Positions 1 to 7,682 of a stretch of DNA of 11,753 nucleotides are shown one piece after another. Under the pieces are notes generated by a model. It did no database searches. It saw only the letters and a program-made list of their open reading frames with translations, and was not told where the DNA came from. Position 1 is the stretch's first letter. Every line of letters begins with the position of its first letter. Source of the stretch: Sphaerochaeta sp. (GTDB lineage Bacteria; Spirochaetota; Spirochaetia; Sphaerochaetales; Sphaerochaetaceae); the NCBI GenBank assembly GCA_023228445.1, contig JALOBD010000065.1:1-11753 (forward strand). The letters run 5' to 3'. The position numbers and the translations under genes were made by a program.

Positions 1-2101
1 TGCAGGAGACGGAGAGCTTCATGACGTGGGGCAACGCATACCCATCGCCTGAGTCGTAGAGATACTCCTCATGGACAACACCAGATGCAGGAGGGAAGAA
101 GAGGAAGGACGGCCTTGAAAGGTCAATGTCAGCGCTGGTGTGGAGAGCGGTGGGCGGGAGTTTGGCAACGGGCAGGAAGCATCCCTCGCGAAGGTAGAGT
201 GGCATGGGAGTATCCACCAAGTTCGCCGTCACGTCACCAGGACCTGTCACCACCTCGAGCGTGTTCAGGTCGAGCCACCGCCCCTCCGGAATCGCCACGT
301 TCCGCGAGATTTGGCCACGCTCAAGCTTTGGTGCCTGGAGCAGCGCATCGCCGATCATGAATTGGCTCTCCTCTTCATCAAAGCGCTCGTCCCCAAAGGC
401 GTACAGCATCGCTCTGATCGGTGGATCACCGTACTCATGAAGCTTGTACATCAGATTGTAGAGGTACGGCAGCAATGCGTACCGCAGACGCAATACAGAT
501 CGAATATCCGTAGCAACTTCACCACCGAACTGCCAAGGCTCCTGTCGATGGGTGGAGTCGGCGCTATGGTTTCGCAACACCGGAAAGAGTGCGCAGGCAC
601 GATACCAGTCTCTCAGCAGCTCGCCATCACAGTCACCCCCGAAGCCTCCGATATCGGCTCCGACGAAAGCCATGGTCGAAAGCGATAGGCTGAGCACCAT
701 CTCGATGGTCTTTCTCAGGTGGTGGTAGTTTGAGACGCTGTCACCGGTCCACATTGCTCCCCACCGGTGACTGGAGAGCATCGCACTGCGCGTCAACACA
801 AACGGACGTCGGTCAGGATACGCCCGTTTGAGCCCCTCATACGTCGCCTGGGCCATACCCAACGCATACCAGTTGTGCAGCATGTGGTGCTCGATCTTCC
901 CGCGACCGAAGAGCATCTCCTCCACCTCCACCGAACCGGTACTCGGGTCATTCATATCGATCCAGAACCCATCGAACCCGTTCGTTGTCAGATTTGCCGT
1001 CTCATCAGCCCACCACTGCCGCGTCTCGATGAGCGAGAAATCAGGAAACCACGAAGCCCCGGGCCACACAAACCCGACATAGGGCAACCCTTGGCGGTTG
1101 TAACAGAACACATCGGATGCCCGCCCGCGCTCGGCTGCCTCGTATGAGTCGGCTTTGACAGCCGGATCGAGAATCGCAACCAGTTTGCGTGTGTGGAGGT
1201 GCTCCTCATCGCGCCGTTGGACGCGTGTCGTGAATACCCGGTATCCATCCATGTAGTCGATATCAAACCAAATGGCATCGCAGGGAATGTCGTGTTCAAC
1301 AAACATCCCATCAAGGTGGCGCACATCCTCCAGAGAGCCGTACCCCCACCGCGACTGATGGTGGCCCAACGCCCATACGGGCATCAAGGCCGGACGCCCC
1401 AAGCACATGGTCAGGCGCCGTACAACCGATGCAACCGTCGCCGCAGAGGTGATGATCAAGTCAGGATTCCCGTCCACCGCTCCCAGATAGAAGAAGCGAC
1501 TGCCCTCATCAGCATCCTTTACGCCTTCAATCGTCTGTCTCGTCCCGGTATCCATGAAGACCGGCACCGAGGTCGGGACCATCATGCCAACCCATGTTGA
1601 AGAGGTCTTGACCAACAGTACCGGAAAGGAGGCGTACATCGGATCGGTCGTCCCGCTCTCAATGTCGTGGCCGCTGAAGTCAGCCCACACATCGGTGTTC
1701 CAGAACTTGGTGCGAACCCCGCTCTTTTCAAACCCGATGTTCTTCTCCCCCATCCCGTAGAAGCGCATCCCCTCCTCCAATGTGAAGGAGAAAAGCCACT
1801 TCGACGCGCAGACGCCAAAGGGCACGAGCTGGTGGCTTGTCAGAACCGTCTTGTTGGATTGCATGTGACAAATGGCAATCCCTCTGCCATCGATAGCCAA
1901 CGAGTATTGAGGGTCTGGGCTATCAGCGTGCTCCAGTCCGGCCAGCAGGTCCAGTTGGTCGGCCATGGTGGATTGGCCTGGGCGCTCGACGCGGATACGC
2001 CAACAGTCGGGGCCACACGCCTCGATGATTGGCTCAAGGCAATTCCCACTCAAATCGACAGGCGCAAAGTTGAACGGATGATCTATCTTATGAAAATACA
2101 T
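1..2101 (-). CDS. GH31 alpha-glucosidase-type glycoside hydrolase (3' end cut off by the window edge)
   Basis: Retaining alpha-glycosidase of family GH31, expected to act in the cytoplasm on imported alpha-linked oligosaccharides. The frame is open from the ATG at 2101 to the left edge: 700 residues are visible and no stop is reached, so the C-terminal tail is missing. Seen: an N-terminal beta-sandwich; a barrel-entry motif GHHQSRWGY at residues 246-254; WFDIDYMDGY around 278-287; the nucleophile motif WIDMNDPS with Asp382; the acid/base motif WTGDS with Asp454; GADIGGFGG after it; and the start of the distal beta domain (YDSGDGY) near the cut. These are the classical alpha-glucosidase/maltase-type GH31 signatures. 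The start follows the upstream GH31 stop by 9 nt, and an AAGGGG ribosome site overlaps that stop codon, so translational coupling is likely. Exact linkage specificity (alpha-glucose or alpha-xylose) is not decided by the motifs. The family is certain; the substrate is inference. Confidence 0.93.
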   Translation of the reverse strand, partial: MYFHKIDHPFNFAPVDLSGNCLEPIIEACGPDCWRIRVERPGQSTMADQLDLLAGLEHADSPDPQYSLAIDGRGIAICHMQSNKTVLTSHQLVPFGVCASKWLFSFTLEEGMRFYGMGEKNIGFEKSGVRTKFWNTDVWADFSGHDIESGTTDPMYASFPVLLVKTSSTWVGMMVPTSVPVFMDTGTRQTIEGVKDADEGSRFFYLGAVDGNPDLIITSAATVASVVRRLTMCLGRPALMPVWALGHHQSRWGYGSLEDVRHLDGMFVEHDIPCDAIWFDIDYMDGYRVFTTRVQRRDEEHLHTRKLVAILDPAVKADSYEAAERGRASDVFCYNRQGLPYVGFVWPGASWFPDFSLIETRQWWADETANLTTNGFDGFWIDMNDPSTGSVEVEEMLFGRGKIEHHMLHNWYALGMAQATYEGLKRAYPDRRPFVLTRSAMLSSHRWGAMWTGDSVSNYHHLRKTIEMVLSLSLSTMAFVGADIGGFGGDCDGELLRDWYRACALFPVLRNHSADSTHRQEPWQFGGEVATDIRSVLRLRYALLPYLYNLMYKLHEYGDPPIRAMLYAFGDERFDEEESQFMIGDALLQAPKLERGQISRNVAIPEGRWLDLNTLEVVTGPGDVTANLVDTPMPLYLREGCFLPVAKLPPTALHTSADIDLSRPSFLFFPPASGVVHEEYLYDSGDGYALPHVMKLSVSC

Positions 2102-2110
2102 GGCGACCCC

Positions 2111-4549
2111 TTATTCAGAGCAGTACAGAGAGATGAATGATTCGTCAGTGAAGAGGGGATCGACCCGATCCCGGAGACGGAGGAAGAGGGCGATTGAGTG
2201 GAGTGGGACATCGACTTCAATCGTGCACGGTCCTGCAAGGATCTCCTCACTGCCGAGTCGTCGCCACTGTCCCTCAGGCAGGTAGACAGTGCGAGTTTGT
2301 TGGTATTCGGTGAGGATTGGGGCGACCAGGAGATCGGTGCCGAGAAGATACTCATCCCATACCGACCACGCCTGCTCATCATCGGGCCAATCGTAGCAGA
2401 GCGGGCGTACCAGCGGCTCGTATGCATCGTGCACATACTGTGCCTGTCGTAGCAAGTATGAGACCAGATGCATTCGCAGTTTGGCGAACTTACGGTAGAT
2501 CGGGATCACCCGATCATCACCGGTCTGCTCAGCGATGTTCCACGGGGTACGATCCCTGCTGGGTACCTGCCGCCCATGGTGCTCGCTGTGGTACTGCATG
2601 ACTGGACTGAATGCAGCAGCGGCGGTCGAGCGAAGGTAGAGCTCGGCAGACGGCAACGGACCGCTGAACCCTCCGATATCCCAGCCAAACCATGTCAGAC
2701 CACACAGTGAGACGTTGAGCATTGCAGTGACCACCCGCCTCAGCGTATCCCAGGAGGAGTCCTGGTCCCCAGCCCAATGTATCGGCGTTGTCATGGACTG
2801 TACGTAGCCTGCGCGGCTGAAGAGCACCTGCTCCTCACTGTCCAGCCCCTGATGGTATGTCTGCAGGTAGAGGGCAGGAAACGCATTGATCAATTCATCA
2901 CCCATGCGGTTGTCTGATGCAGTGATGGAATACCCCCACAGGTGCTCTCCACCATCGGTCTTGAAGCCGGCGATCCCCACCTCATCAAGAAGGTACCGCC
3001 TCTTCTCCATCCACCACTCGCGGGTGTTCTTATCGGTGAAATCGGGAATAAGGCTATGGCGGAACCACCCCGGCCTGGAGTGGTACAGCGATCCGTCCCT
3101 GTGTCTCAACACATAGCCGCTCCTGATGGCGTTCAGCCGGTCCAGCGTGTGTTGCTCGTGTACTCCCTCCCCCTGTTCACGCAAGACTGGGATTTGCCAG
3201 AGCACCGTACGGATTCCTCGCTCCTTCAATGAATCGACCATCGCCTTGGGGTCGGGCCACAAGCCTTCGGCGGGGAAGGTGAAGTCATCAAGGGCGAAGG
3301 GAGCGTCCTTTGCCTCGTAGACCGCGTCGTTGAAGATGTAAAACGTTGTTTCGTCACTCCACGCTTCAATGACAAGCGCGGTAGCTGGAATGCCAAGCGA
3401 TGTGGTCAATTCGACCATCTGCTCCACCAGGCTCTGCGAGTTCCAATCGTTGCTGGACATCCAGGGGCCCAACGCCCAAGCAGGTACCTTCGGCGGTCTG
3501 CCGAAGCGCTTGACGAAGTTGTGGCGCATGGTCTGTACCGAGCCCAGGAGCACGTGAATTTTGCAGGGCTCTGATAGAGTCGATTCAATGGTCATCGCCC
3601 ACTGGTCTGCGGCACGCGAGGCCAGGTCGAACTCAACGAGGCGGTCGGTTTCCACAAAGAGGCCCCATCCGTTGTCCGTCATGAAAAAGGGCATCGGCAG
3701 GTAGCTTTTCAACCGTTGGTCCTTATACTGTTCGAAGACACGGTTGAGCACGATGTTGCCTCGTTGGTCGACCGCGTTGAATCGCTCTCCAAAACCGATG
3801 TAGCGCTCCTTCGGTGGCGCATGCCCAACCAACGATGTGTAGGTGAGCATCCTGCCGTTCTCATCGCACCGCTCTGTGATTTGTAGCGCCTTGGTGATCT
3901 GTACAACCGTCGTGGAGTCCTGCTCTATACAGAACGTCCCTCGGTTCAAATCCACGATAATCGTGCAATACCCCTCCACCCTCAGCTGTCCATCGCTCTC
4001 TGCTACATGCCATGGCTCACCCTTCTCACGCGGATGCAAGATTGACTTTTCAAATCCTGACACGATGAGCGGGCCTTCGCTCTGGTTGATGAAGCGGATA
4101 CCGATTTCCTCAGACCAAACGACTACCCCGTATTCGCCCTCATCGTTCCACGCTTGCACAGACCCTGCCGTCCATCGGTTGCCGATGGTGCACGAATACC
4201 ACCGGGACCACACCACTGCCTCCCCGCTGCATGCCTTGAAGCGGTAGTGCAGCACCGTTGGTGCGAGCACCGGTGGCAGGGCTGACGACCACCATCGAGG
4301 CCCCTCATCGTTTCCGATGGCATCGCTCTCTCCGATGCAGACCATATCGATGATGTTCGTCTCCTCAGCACTCTCTTGGCGGTACTCGACATGCATCGTC
4401 TCGGCCGCTCGATTGGGGTTTGTGGCTGCCCCGATGGTGATCACCTCCCCAAGGGCCGGCATACGGGGTGATCGTTCGAAGGGTTGCTGAAAGTATGGTT
4501 GCCCGTTTCCAAAGGGTTGGTGCACGATCAAAATCATCTTGTCTTCCAT
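2111..4549 (-). CDS. GH31 glycoside hydrolase, KTDGGE subgroup (alpha-xylosidase/alpha-galactosidase/alpha-glucosidase)
   Basis: Second GH31 enzyme, 812 residues with the chosen start. Seen: a beta-rich N-terminal region; the GH31 N-domain motif IGFGERF at about 251-257; barrel entry PAWALGPWMSS at about 356-366; the nucleophile motif GFKTDGGE with Asp532; the acid/base motif HWAGDQDSSW with Asp595; then WFGWDIGGFSG and a C-terminal beta domain with LLVAPI. The nucleophile context KTDGGE is closer to that of YicI-type alpha-xylosidases (KTDFGE) than to the WxDMNEP of maltases, so its specificity should differ from that of the downstream GH31. There is no signal peptide, so it is probably cytoplasmic. 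Start choice: ATG at 4549 has AAGGA (4558-4562) 8 nt upstream. The ATG at 4570, seven codons earlier, has no clear ribosome site, and a third ATG lies at 4537. The gene follows the binding-protein gene after two hairpins. Family certain; substrate unresolved. Confidence 0.93.
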   Translation of the reverse strand: MEDKMILIVHQPFGNGQPYFQQPFERSPRMPALGEVITIGAATNPNRAAETMHVEYRQESAEETNIIDMVCIGESDAIGNDEGPRWWSSALPPVLAPTVLHYRFKACSGEAVVWSRWYSCTIGNRWTAGSVQAWNDEGEYGVVVWSEEIGIRFINQSEGPLIVSGFEKSILHPREKGEPWHVAESDGQLRVEGYCTIIVDLNRGTFCIEQDSTTVVQITKALQITERCDENGRMLTYTSLVGHAPPKERYIGFGERFNAVDQRGNIVLNRVFEQYKDQRLKSYLPMPFFMTDNGWGLFVETDRLVEFDLASRAADQWAMTIESTLSEPCKIHVLLGSVQTMRHNFVKRFGRPPKVPAWALGPWMSSNDWNSQSLVEQMVELTTSLGIPATALVIEAWSDETTFYIFNDAVYEAKDAPFALDDFTFPAEGLWPDPKAMVDSLKERGIRTVLWQIPVLREQGEGVHEQHTLDRLNAIRSGYVLRHRDGSLYHSRPGWFRHSLIPDFTDKNTREWWMEKRRYLLDEVGIAGFKTDGGEHLWGYSITASDNRMGDELINAFPALYLQTYHQGLDSEEQVLFSRAGYVQSMTTPIHWAGDQDSSWDTLRRVVTAMLNVSLCGLTWFGWDIGGFSGPLPSAELYLRSTAAAAFSPVMQYHSEHHGRQVPSRDRTPWNIAEQTGDDRVIPIYRKFAKLRMHLVSYLLRQAQYVHDAYEPLVRPLCYDWPDDEQAWSVWDEYLLGTDLLVAPILTEYQQTRTVYLPEGQWRRLGSEEILAGPCTIEVDVPLHSIALFLRLRDRVDPLFTDESFISLYCSE

Positions 4550-4557
4550 GGATATGA

Positions 4558-4562
4558 TCCTT
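4558..4562 (-). promoter_or_regulatory. Ribosome binding site deciding the KTDGGE-type GH31 start
   Basis: AAGGA on the minus strand, 8 nt before the ATG at 4549. It favours that ATG over the in-frame ATG at 4570, which is preceded by a C/T-rich stretch. Confidence 0.6.
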
Positions 4563-4578
4563 ATACTCATTGAAGAAG

Positions 4579-4615
4579 TCCGGACGGAATGCTCTTGGAA
4601 GATACTCCGTCCGGA
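4579..4615 (-). promoter_or_regulatory. Perfect 10-bp inverted repeat in the leader of the KTDGGE-type GH31 gene
   Basis: The arms TCCGGACGGA (4579-4588) and TCCGTCCGGA (4606-4615) are exact reverse complements, separated by 17 nt. In the minus-strand transcript this forms a GC-rich stem ending 8 nt before the first possible ATG (4570) and 29 nt before the preferred ATG (4549). No T-run follows, so it is not an ordinary intrinsic terminator. A processing or stability element, a translational control stem, or an operator are all possible. Confidence 0.6.
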
Positions 4616-4629
4616 TATCCGATCGTTTG

Positions 4630-4661
4630 ACTCCAGACAGTCTGGACGGGCTGCCTGGAGT
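4630..4661 (-). promoter_or_regulatory. Stem-loop just after the binding-protein stop codon
   Basis: In the minus transcript an 11-bp stem (ACTCCAGGCAG pairing with CTGTCTGGAGT, one G-U pair) with a 10-nt loop starts 5 nt after the TAA. No U-tract follows. Hairpins in this position after binding-protein genes (as in malE-malF) are known to protect the upstream mRNA from 3' decay and so raise binding-protein levels over downstream genes. That role is inferred here from position. Confidence 0.6.
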
Positions 4662-4666
4662 CACTG

Positions 4667-5929
4667 TTACAGCCTGATCTTCTCCCGGGCTTCCGCTTGT
4701 GCCTGGTCGAGGGCCTGCTTGGCAGTGAGCTGCCCGTCTCGGGCTTGTTCAATCTTCGTGTTGACGATATTCGTCAACTCGCTGAACTGCAGCAGGGCCG
4801 GCGGCTTGACTGCGTATTGCAGTGAGTTGAGCACCGCTTCCTTGTTGTCCGGCGGCGTATCAGCAAGGTATCGCTGCATCACCGTCGGATCGCCGACGGT
4901 GGGAAGCTCCCACTGGGCATCGAGGCGCAGCTGGACCACATCGGGGTCGGTTGCCATGAACGTCAGGAACTTGAAGGTCTCTTCAGGGTACTTGGTGGTC
5001 GTGCTGATGCAGCCCACGTTCCCAAAGAAGTGTGTGGCCTTTGTCAGATTTCCCGGTTCCATTTCAATACCCCAGGGGAATTTCACCCGGTCCTTGAGGT
5101 CGGTGAATGCCCACACCCCGTTGAGCCACATACCCAGCTTCCCATCGACAAACATATCAGCCTCGGGGCGTCCTGCTTGTTCCTCGACGGTCGGCATGAC
5201 GTGGTACTTCCACATCCGGTCGAGCATGTACTCAAGCGATGCAACGTTCTGCGGAGTGTTGATCGTCAACTCCTTGCCGTCGGGTGTCATCAGGCCGCCA
5301 CCGTTCTGCTGGACCACCTTGTAGAACTCCCAGAATTGGATCGGGTTGAACGTCCCCCAGATGTCCTTGCCCAACGCGCTGATCTTGAGGGCTGCTTGCA
5401 GTGCATCGTCCCACGTCCAATCGGCTCTCGGATATGGGGTGTTCGCGCGGTCGAACAGCTCCTTGTTGTACACCAGCACCACCGTGGAGAACGACTGCGG
5501 TATGGCCATGATCTTGCCATCGAAGCTCACCGCATCCAGCAGCCCCTCTCCAAAGAGATTGACATCGGTGCCGGTCTTGGCAAACAAGTCGTCCAACGCA
5601 CGGTTGGATTTTCTCAGCGTAAAGGCGAGGAACTGCTCCATGTTCAGCTCGAACGCATCAGGGGGGTCCCCTCCCGCAATTCGGGTGATCAGGCTTGTCC
5701 AGTAGTTGTCGCCATACCCCATCGACTCCAACTCCACCTTGATGGTTGGATTCTTTGCTTCAAAGAGATCCACCATCTTGCGCAGCGTCTCGGCGTTGCT
5801 CTCGCCCGCCGAAAAGTTTGCGTAGCGGATGGTCGTTTTCCCACTTTCCGCCTTTCCTGCGGAAAATACCGGCAAGACCATCGTCAGAACCAGCAGAATT
5901 GCCACTCCGATTCGTATAGTCCTTTTCAT
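4667..5929 (-). CDS. ABC transporter substrate-binding protein, CUT1 sugar family
   Basis: Extracytoplasmic solute-binding protein (family 1, MalE/UgpB-like), 420 residues, which captures a sugar and delivers it to the two permeases encoded just upstream. Seen: a Sec signal peptide at residues 1-24 (MKRTIR, then a hydrophobic run, ending VFSAGK) with no lipobox cysteine, so a soluble periplasmic protein is predicted. Also seen: MVDLFEAKNP (52-61), ITRIAGGDPPDAFELN (81-96), GKIMAIPQSFSTVVLVYNKELFD (138-160) and WTWDDAL (171-177), all typical of the family. A very strong ribosome site (AAGGAGG, GGAGG at 5935-5939) precedes the ATG. The gene lies after both permease genes, whereas binding-protein genes usually come first in CUT1 operons, and it has hairpins on either side. 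The sugar bound cannot be read from the sequence; the linked GH31 genes suggest an alpha-linked oligosaccharide. Confidence 0.95.
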   Translation of the reverse strand: MKRTIRIGVAILLVLTMVLPVFSAGKAESGKTTIRYANFSAGESNAETLRKMVDLFEAKNPTIKVELESMGYGDNYWTSLITRIAGGDPPDAFELNMEQFLAFTLRKSNRALDDLFAKTGTDVNLFGEGLLDAVSFDGKIMAIPQSFSTVVLVYNKELFDRANTPYPRADWTWDDALQAALKISALGKDIWGTFNPIQFWEFYKVVQQNGGGLMTPDGKELTINTPQNVASLEYMLDRMWKYHVMPTVEEQAGRPEADMFVDGKLGMWLNGVWAFTDLKDRVKFPWGIEMEPGNLTKATHFFGNVGCISTTTKYPEETFKFLTFMATDPDVVQLRLDAQWELPTVGDPTVMQRYLADTPPDNKEAVLNSLQYAVKPPALLQFSELTNIVNTKIEQARDGQLTAKQALDQAQAEAREKIRL

Positions 5930-5943
5930 GAATTCCTCCTTCT

Positions 5944-5960
5944 TGGTTCCATCGGAACCA
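5944..5960 (-). promoter_or_regulatory. Short hairpin upstream of the binding-protein ribosome site
   Basis: Perfect 7-bp inverted repeat TGGTTCC/GGAACCA with a 3-nt loop. It fills most of the 35-nt gap between the permease stop (5965) and the AAGGAGG ribosome site. It leaves the ribosome site exposed and may mark an RNA processing or 5'-end stabilising element. No U-tract follows, so termination is unlikely. Confidence 0.5.
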
Positions 5961-5964
5961 GGTT

Positions 5965-6798
5965 CTATGCTTTAAGACCTCCCGTTGACAGGCCTTGTTC
6001 CACATATCGTTGGCTTATCAGGTACACGATGATGATGGGAATGATGGAAATGAGCGCCCCTGCCATTTGGTAGTGCTGATAGTTGTAGAAGTTCGAGCCA
6101 AGGTTGGCCAACCCCAACTGGAGCGTCCACTTCTTGCGTTGGGTAAGGATGATCAGGGGCCAGAGGAAGTTGTTCCACGCTCCCATGAAGTTGAACAAGC
6201 CCATGGTGAACAACACCGGCTTGGCAAGCGGCAGCACGATGGTGAAGAAGAGCCTGTACAGGCTTGCCCCGTCCATGATCGCTGCCTCAAGGTACTCGTC
6301 CTGGATCTTGATGAAGTGCTGGCGCATCAAAAAAATTCCCATTGAACTGCTCAGCGCCGGCAGCACCAAGGCTGTGTAGGTATTCAAGAGCCCCAGCAAC
6401 CTGAGCGTGATGAAGTTCGGGATCATCGTTATTGTGCCGGGGATCATCATGGTCAACAGGAATGTGGAGAAGAGCACCCGCTTGCCACGAAATTCAATTT
6501 TCGCAAACGCGAATGCGGCCATCGCCGAACTGAGCAATGGCAGGAGTGTCAACAGAACCGAAACGAAGACACTGTTTATAAACCCCCTGACAAAATCGAT
6601 GTTTGTCAGATGGAAGATCGCTCGGTACGCCTCCAAGCTCGGCTCTTTGGGAATCCACTGGATTGGTATGGCATAGATGGCCTCCCGCGCCTTCAACGAT
6701 GTGCTGACCATCCAGAAAAACGGCAAGAGTGACAAGAGAGCCAAAAACGAGATGAAGAGGTACAACACTATCCGCAATACTATTCTGTTAGCTTTCAT
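5965..6798 (-). CDS. ABC sugar transporter permease, MalG/UgpE type (CUT1)
   Basis: Inner-membrane permease subunit, 277 residues, the usual size for this family, which pairs with the neighbouring MalF-type permease. Seen: an N-terminal membrane segment at about 9-31; further hydrophobic segments at about 74-98, 107-130, 140-158, 194-216 and 246-262; and the cytoplasmic EAA loop at 171-190 (EAAIMDGASL, ending VLP), which docks on the ATPase. The motif FMGAWNNFLWPL after the loop is typical of MalG-like proteins. Its ATG lies inside the end of the upstream permease gene (11-nt overlap), with no strong ribosome site of its own, so coupled translation is likely. No cognate ATPase gene is present in the window. 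Confidence 0.95.
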   Translation of the reverse strand: MKANRIVLRIVLYLFISFLALLSLLPFFWMVSTSLKAREAIYAIPIQWIPKEPSLEAYRAIFHLTNIDFVRGFINSVFVSVLLTLLPLLSSAMAAFAFAKIEFRGKRVLFSTFLLTMMIPGTITMIPNFITLRLLGLLNTYTALVLPALSSSMGIFLMRQHFIKIQDEYLEAAIMDGASLYRLFFTIVLPLAKPVLFTMGLFNFMGAWNNFLWPLIILTQRKKWTLQLGLANLGSNFYNYQHYQMAGALISIIPIIIVYLISQRYVEQGLSTGGLKA

Positions 6799-7681
6799 AC
6801 CGTACCCACAACTTTTCCAGTTGGAATTGAAAGATCGTCGCTACGATGATCACCGCACCCAACACCCATGCGATGGCTGATGCGTACCCCATCTTGTAGT
6901 ATGTAAAGGCGTTGCGATAGATCTGCTCCACGGGCACACGCGTCGCTCCTGCTGGCCCACCTTCGGTCATCACATATATCGATTCGAATACCTGGAAACC
7001 CGCGATCACATTGATGACCAAGAGCAGGAACATCGTTGGGGACACCAACGGAAGGGTGATGAATCGAAATTGCTTGAACGGGGATGCCCCATCGATGCGC
7101 GCCGCTTCATAGTAGTTGATGTCGATTTGCTTGAGGGCTGCCAGCACGATGAGGGTGTAATAGCCGGTATCCTTCCATACCGCCGCCAGGACCACCGCCG
7201 GCATCGCCCACTGCTTGTTGTTCAACCAACTCGGTCCATGGATCCCGACCGCTCTCAGCATGATGTTGATGATCCCATACTCTCCATGGAGCAGCCACCG
7301 CCAGATCAGGGCAACGGCAACCCAGGAGGAGACGACCGGCAGATAGAGCATTACCTTGTACGCTGCCTTGGCCGTGAACGATCGATTGAGCAACATCGCT
7401 TCCGTCATTGAGGTGGCGAGCACCAAGGGGATGTACAGTACCAAATAGTAGAGGACGTGGAGGTACTGATTCCTCATGTCCTTGTACTTGAAGTATTCGA
7501 TGAAGTTGCGTAGACCGACGAAGGAGATCTCGCTGGTCGGTTTGAGCGGGTCGTACTCGAGCAAGCTCAGAACGAGGGAGGAGAAGATGGGCACGAGGTA
7601 GAAGAGTATCAGGGAGAAGACCGCAGGAGCCAAGAACACCACCAGAGCAACTCTCTTTTGTCGTGAAGCACCGATATACAT
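6788..7681 (-). CDS. ABC sugar transporter permease, MalF/UgpA type (CUT1)
   Basis: Inner-membrane permease subunit, 297 residues. Seen: a basic N-terminus (SRQKR), then a first membrane segment at about 11-36; further segments at about 75-98, 110-130, 160-182, 212-232 and 264-285; and the EAA loop at 192-211 (EAARIDGASP, ending LPLVSP). VFESIYVMTEGGP at 231-243 is a conserved stretch of this family. The start codon follows the ROK regulator stop by a single base, and the 3' end overlaps the next permease gene by 11 nt. The three genes are therefore one transcriptional and translational unit. With the MalG-type subunit it should form the membrane channel of a binding-protein-dependent oligosaccharide importer. 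Confidence 0.95.
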   Translation of the reverse strand: MYIGASRQKRVALVVFLAPAVFSLILFYLVPIFSSLVLSLLEYDPLKPTSEISFVGLRNFIEYFKYKDMRNQYLHVLYYLVLYIPLVLATSMTEAMLLNRSFTAKAAYKVMLYLPVVSSWVAVALIWRWLLHGEYGIINIMLRAVGIHGPSWLNNKQWAMPAVVLAAVWKDTGYYTLIVLAALKQIDINYYEAARIDGASPFKQFRFITLPLVSPTMFLLLVINVIAGFQVFESIYVMTEGGPAGATRVPVEQIYRNAFTYYKMGYASAIAWVLGAVIIVATIFQFQLEKLWVRYES

Positions 7682-7682
7682 C

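Noticed and set aside
1..2101. Impression that the left GH31 gene is broken, since only short complete reading frames are closed in this stretch
   Set aside because: Reading the minus strand codon by codon from 2101 gives one uninterrupted frame with all GH31 motifs in order to the window edge; it is cut by the window, not frameshifted.
4549..4570. ATG at 4570 as the start of the KTDGGE-type GH31 gene
   Set aside because: It lacks a ribosome site, while AAGGA is properly spaced before the ATG at 4549; the difference is only seven residues.
4539..6073. Plus-strand open frames of 261 and 347 codons opposite the binding-protein gene
   Set aside because: Both are antisense to a gene with clear family motifs, overlap each other, lack recognisable motifs, and reflect codon bias on the minus strand.
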